DNA of 64,000 nt, taken from Hymenobacter fodinae (GTDB lineage: Bacteria > Bacteroidota > Bacteroidia > Cytophagales > Hymenobacteraceae). The stretch is from assembly GCF_004745825.1 (NCBI RefSeq), contig NZ_SRLA01000001.1, positions 1 through 64,000 of the forward strand. The letters run 5' to 3'. A model generated the notes under the pieces. The model saw only the letters and a list, made by a program, of their open reading frames with translations. It was not told the DNA's origin and searched no databases. The position numbers were made by a program, and so were the translations under genes. Positions 61,168 through 64,000 of the stretch are shown here, in pieces (within the stretch, counting starts at the first letter, position 1; each line of letters begins with the position of its first letter).

Positions 61168-63168
61168 CTACGCCCGGCTGGCTACGGCCGCCCGGATGTC
61201 GGAAGGTTCATCCTTCGGGATGGCGGCTAGCAGCTGCTGGGTGTACTCGTGCTGGGGGTTAGCGTAGACCTCGGCGGCTAGGCCACTTTCCACAATCTGC
61301 CCCTGACGCATCACCAACAAGCGGTCCGACATGAAGCGGGCCACGGAGAGGTCGTGGGTGATGAAGAGGTAGGTGATGCCGAACTCGCGCTTGAGGTCGT
61401 TGAGCAGGTTGAGCACCTGGGCTTGCACCGATACGTCGAGGGCCGATACGGACTCGTCGCAGATGATGCACTTGGGTTGGAGCGCCAGGGCCCGCGCAAT
61501 ACAAATGCGCTGGCGCTGACCGCCGCTGAACTCATGCGGGTAACGGAGATAGTGTTCTTCCTTGAGGCCTACGGTCCGGAGCAGCTCCATCACGCGGGCC
61601 TTCTGCTGATGGCGGGTGCCGCCTACACCGTGCACTTGCATAGGCTCCTGGATGGCCTCGCCTACCGTCAGCATGGGGTTGAGGGCAGCGTACGGGTCCT
61701 GGAAGATCATCTGAAACTCACGGCGGCGGCGGCGGAGCTCCCCGGCTGGTAGCTTGGCCAAATCCACCCCTTCAAACAGAATACTACCCGAGGTTGGTTC
61801 CACCAGCCGCAAGAGCGTGCGGCCAAGCGTAGTCTTGCCGCAGCCCGACTCGCCCACCAGCCCCACCGTCTCGCCGGGGTAGATGTCAAAGCTCACACCG
61901 TCCACGGCCCGCACATATTCGGTAGTGCGGTTGAAGAACCCTTTACGGATGGGGAAGTGCACGTTCAGGTCGCGTACCTCCAGCAGTGGCCTAGCATCGG
62001 CAACAGGTTTCGTTAGGGCTTCTGCTGCTCCATAGGCCAGTACTGGTTCCGAGGCTACCGTAGTTGGCACATCTATCTCGGCCACGGCATCAACTCCTAC
62101 ACTCGGGGTTTCTAACAGCGGCTGGCCAGATTCTAGGCCAGGAGCTGATTCCAGGCCGAAATGTGGTGCTTTGGGGCGTGAAACAGGATGTTCCACGGGG
62201 AACGTTTTGGTGGTTTCAATGCCGTTTTGAGAGGCTAGGCCACCTTGTTCACCAATTTCATTAGCAAGCAGTTGCACAGGGGTAGTTTCAGTAGCAATAA
62301 AGCCTCCATCGGCCGTTTCACGCATGAAATCGGCTACTACGGGCAACTTTTTTTTGCCAACTGATAATTTTGGTCGACAGGCCAGCAAACCCTTTGTATA
62401 GGGATGCTGGGGGTTGGTGAAGATGTCGAGCACTGCGCCCTGCTCTACTACCCGGCCGCGGTACATTACCATGATGCGGTCAGCTATTTCGGCTACCACG
62501 CCCAAGTCGTGGGTGATGAAGATGACAGCGGTATTGTGCTGGCGGCGCAGGTCGTCGATGAGGTGGAGCATGCGGGCCTGCACGGTCACATCGAGAGCGG
62601 TGGTGGGCTCGTCGGCAATGAGGATGGCGGGGTTGCAGGCCATGGCCATGGCAATCATCACGCGCTGCTTCTGGCCGCCGCTGATTTCGTGGGGGTAGCT
62701 GCTGAAGATCTTTTCGGGGCGCGGCAGTTGGGCCATCCGAAATAACTCCACGGTGCGGGCCTCGGCTTCCTTCGCGCTGAGGGTGGTGTGCAGGCGCAGG
62801 GCTTCCACCACTTGGCTGCCACAGGTGTACACCGGGTTCAACGAGGTCATGGGCTCCTGGAAGATCATCCCAATGTCGTTGCCGCGCACGCGCTGTAGCT
62901 GTTCTTCGGAAAGCTTCAGTAGGTCCACCTCCCCGAGCGCCTCCGACTGAAACCGCGCCTCCCCCGACGTAATGCGGCCAGGCGGCAGCGGTATCAGCCC
63001 CATCAGCGCCAACGACGTTACGGACTTGCCCGAGCCCGACTCGCCCACGATGGCCAGGGTCTCACCCCGCCGCAGATCAAACGAAATGTTCTCCACCGCC
63101 CGCGTGTCGCCGCGGTGGCTAGAGAAGTCGATGGTCAGGTTACGAACGGAAAGAATGGGCTGGGACAC
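61168..63168 (-). CDS. Fused double ATP-binding ABC protein (peptide/nickel type)
   Basis: The 666-residue protein contains two complete ATPase domains. In the first, Walker A is GESGSGKS (42-49), signature ISGGQKQR and Walker [13 protein letters not shown]. In the second, Walker A GESGCGKT near 440, signature FSGGQRQR and [12 protein letters not shown]. This is the DppD-DppF/YejF/GsiA type energising peptide uptake. A linker of about 120 residues (275-395) of low complexity separates them. No permease or binding-protein gene is near. GTG at 63168 (start [11 protein letters not shown]) is preferred. The open frame to 63231 reads as a false signal peptide. Confidence 0.9.
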   Translation of the reverse strand: MSQPILSVRNLTIDFSSHRGDTRAVENISFDLRRGETLAIVGESGSGKSVTSLALMGLIPLPPGRITSGEARFQSEALGEVDLLKLSEEQLQRVRGNDIGMIFQEPMTSLNPVYTCGSQVVEALRLHTTLSAKEAEARTVELFRMAQLPRPEKIFSSYPHEISGGQKQRVMIAMAMACNPAILIADEPTTALDVTVQARMLHLIDDLRRQHNTAVIFITHDLGVVAEIADRIMVMYRGRVVEQGAVLDIFTNPQHPYTKGLLACRPKLSVGKKKLPVVADFMRETADGGFIATETTPVQLLANEIGEQGGLASQNGIETTKTFPVEHPVSRPKAPHFGLESAPGLESGQPLLETPSVGVDAVAEIDVPTTVASEPVLAYGAAEALTKPVADARPLLEVRDLNVHFPIRKGFFNRTTEYVRAVDGVSFDIYPGETVGLVGESGCGKTTLGRTLLRLVEPTSGSILFEGVDLAKLPAGELRRRRREFQMIFQDPYAALNPMLTVGEAIQEPMQVHGVGGTRHQQKARVMELLRTVGLKEEHYLRYPHEFSGGQRQRICIARALALQPKCIICDESVSALDVSVQAQVLNLLNDLKREFGITYLFITHDLSVARFMSDRLLVMRQGQIVESGLAAEVYANPQHEYTQQLLAAIPKDEPSDIRAAVASRA

Positions 63169-63270
63169 GGCGACGAAAGACGAGGCGGAAAAAAGTAAAG
63201 ATAGGCAGGCGGGCAGTAGCTTGCGGCGCAAGTCTCCCGTATGCTGAAGCTAGGCAAACTAGTACGAGCT

Positions 63271-63394
63271 CCCCTCCTCAGATGAGGAGGGGCTGGGGGT
63301 GGTTGACTGACCTAGAACGAAGAATAAAGCTAGTTGCTAGAGGATGTTCAACGATTGGTCAACCACCCCTAACCCCTCCTCAGCTGAGGAGGGG
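63271..63394. repeat. 37-bp imperfect inverted repeat (CTCCTCAGCTGAGGAG family)
   Basis: Arms at 63271-63307 and 63358-63394 match with three mismatches. Each arm itself contains a near-palindrome, perfect in the right arm (CCCCTCCTCAGCTGAGGAGG). About 50 nt lie between arms. Pattern and location in intergenic DNA between divergent genes fit a REP-like element. I recall similar GGGGTGGTT-containing repeats from other Bacteroidota. Confidence 0.82.
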
Positions 63395-63456
63395 AACTAG
63401 CCTCTAGCCTTGGCTACCTGTTCAATTCAACATCCACAACACTCCAACCAACACAT

Positions 63457-64000
63457 ATGCACTACCGCAAACTAGGTAAAACCGGCTTCGAGGTTTCTGA
63501 AATCAGCCTGGGCACCTGGCAGGTCGGCGGCAAATGGGGCGACCCATTCAGCCACGAAACTGCCGACGCCATTCTGAACAAAGCCGTAGATAGCGGCATC
63601 AACTTCATTGACACCGCCGACGTGTACGGCGACGGGGAGAGCGAAAAGGCCGTGGGCCGCTTGGTGCGCAGCCGCTCCGAGCGGGTGTACGTGGCTACCA
63701 AGTGCGGCCGACAGCTGCAGCCCCACGTGAACGAGGCCTACCAGCCCGAGGCGCTGCGCAAGTTTGTGGAAGCCAGTTTGCGCAACATGCAGCTGGAAAC
63801 CCTCGACCTGATTCAGCTGCACTGCCCGCCTACGGAGGTGTACTACCGCCCCGAAATCTTTGAGGTGTTTGATCGGCTCAAGGACGAAGGCAAGATCCTG
63901 AACCTGGGCGTGAGCGTGGAAAAAGTGGAAGAAGGCCTCAAGGCCCTCAATTTCTCTAACGTCACAACCATTCAGCTTATCTTCAACATGTTTCGGCAGC
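63457..64000 (+). CDS. Aldo/keto reductase (partial, runs off the window)
   Basis: The first 181 residues are present. The catalytic tetrad of the AKR family is complete: Asp52, Tyr57, Lys82 and His122 in FIDTADVYGDGES, ATKCG and LIQLHC. Such enzymes reduce carbonyls with NADPH. The subfamily cannot be told from the visible part. The N-terminal sequence MHYRKLGKTGFEVSEISLGTW is typical. The gene is divergent from the ABC gene, and a REP-like element lies between. Confidence 0.92.
   Translation, partial: MHYRKLGKTGFEVSEISLGTWQVGGKWGDPFSHETADAILNKAVDSGINFIDTADVYGDGESEKAVGRLVRSRSERVYVATKCGRQLQPHVNEAYQPEALRKFVEASLRNMQLETLDLIQLHCPPTEVYYRPEIFEVFDRLKDEGKILNLGVSVEKVEEGLKALNFSNVTTIQLIFNMFRQ

Noticed and set aside
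62189..62204. A second parS-like sequence in the ABC protein linker
   Set aside because: Only 13 of 16 bases match, and one such match in 64 kb is expected by chance. It is in coding DNA.
63169..63231. Signal peptide on the fused ABC ATPase
   Set aside because: The 21 upstream residues are hydrophobic only by accident. The GTG start gives the expected ABC N-terminus, and these proteins are cytoplasmic.

Overview
The window reads as a chromosomal segment of a member of the Bacteroidota, most likely Hymenobacter or a close relative in the Cytophagales. The signs are: Bacteroidota-type promoters (TTG, 19-20 bp, TAnnTTTG) in front of several genes; a PorE-like OmpA lipoprotein (TPR, PD40 propeller, regulatory domain, OmpA); a NagB-LmbE fusion; a stand-alone GT5 domain followed by a DUF4270 lipoprotein and glmS; a bacterial GGGP synthase; and many small conserved families typical of this phylum. 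No transposase, prophage, CRISPR array or rRNA operon was seen. Almost all DNA is ordinary housekeeping sequence.

Layout. 0.4-6.5 kb (minus strand): DUF4476 secreted protein, PorE-like lipoprotein, a small conserved protein, and a two-gene Fe-S oxidoreductase of HdrB/HdrC type. 6.6 kb: tRNA-Phe. 7.0-10.9 kb: a small orphan, the NagB-LmbE fusion, and a convergent J-domain/TPR membrane protein. 11-13 kb: holin-like membrane protein, a second membrane-associated protein and GGGP synthase. 13-19.3 kb (minus): AraC regulator, acyl-CoA dehydrogenase, and an operon panC-panD-flippase-rfaE2-zinc peptidase. 19.3-29 kb (mostly plus): GT5 protein, DUF4270, glmS, RidA, DUF2905, pentapeptide protein, gltX, AIM24-like protein. 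29-45 kb (mostly minus): MORN-like lipoprotein, GH3-like adenylase, lptB, M61 peptidase, recJ, a TPR protein, PpiD-like isomerase, and an operon coaX-barrel-lptC-small membrane protein. 45-53 kb: pseudouridine synthase with a large disordered N-terminus, DksA-like protein, ribH, TPR protein, pdhA, recF, DciA-like protein, thioesterase. 53-64 kb: a small HTH regulator flanked by a perfect parS site and a dense motif cluster, GDPD, DUF2939, rhomboid protease, polyprenyl synthetase, RNase R, a fused double-ATPase peptide ABC protein, and the start of an aldo/keto reductase.

Envelope biogenesis is the main functional theme (lptB, lptC, rfaE2, PpiD, flippase, glmS, NagB, GGGPS, barrel protein), with cofactor synthesis (panC, panD, coaX, ribH) and genome maintenance (recJ, recF, DciA-like, parS) beside it.

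The most unusual signals are not genes. First, the heptamer GGCCTAG/CTAGGCC occurs about 80 times by hand count against roughly nine expected, often as inverted pairs in terminators and often carrying a TAG stop codon. This resembles the HIP1 or DNA-uptake-sequence class of iterated motifs. Second, a 132-residue HTH regulator has twelve copies of TGTAWCA in and upstream of its gene, with a perfect 19-bp inverted repeat, and a consensus parS site six bases beyond its stop codon. Several long inverted repeats of REP type are also present.
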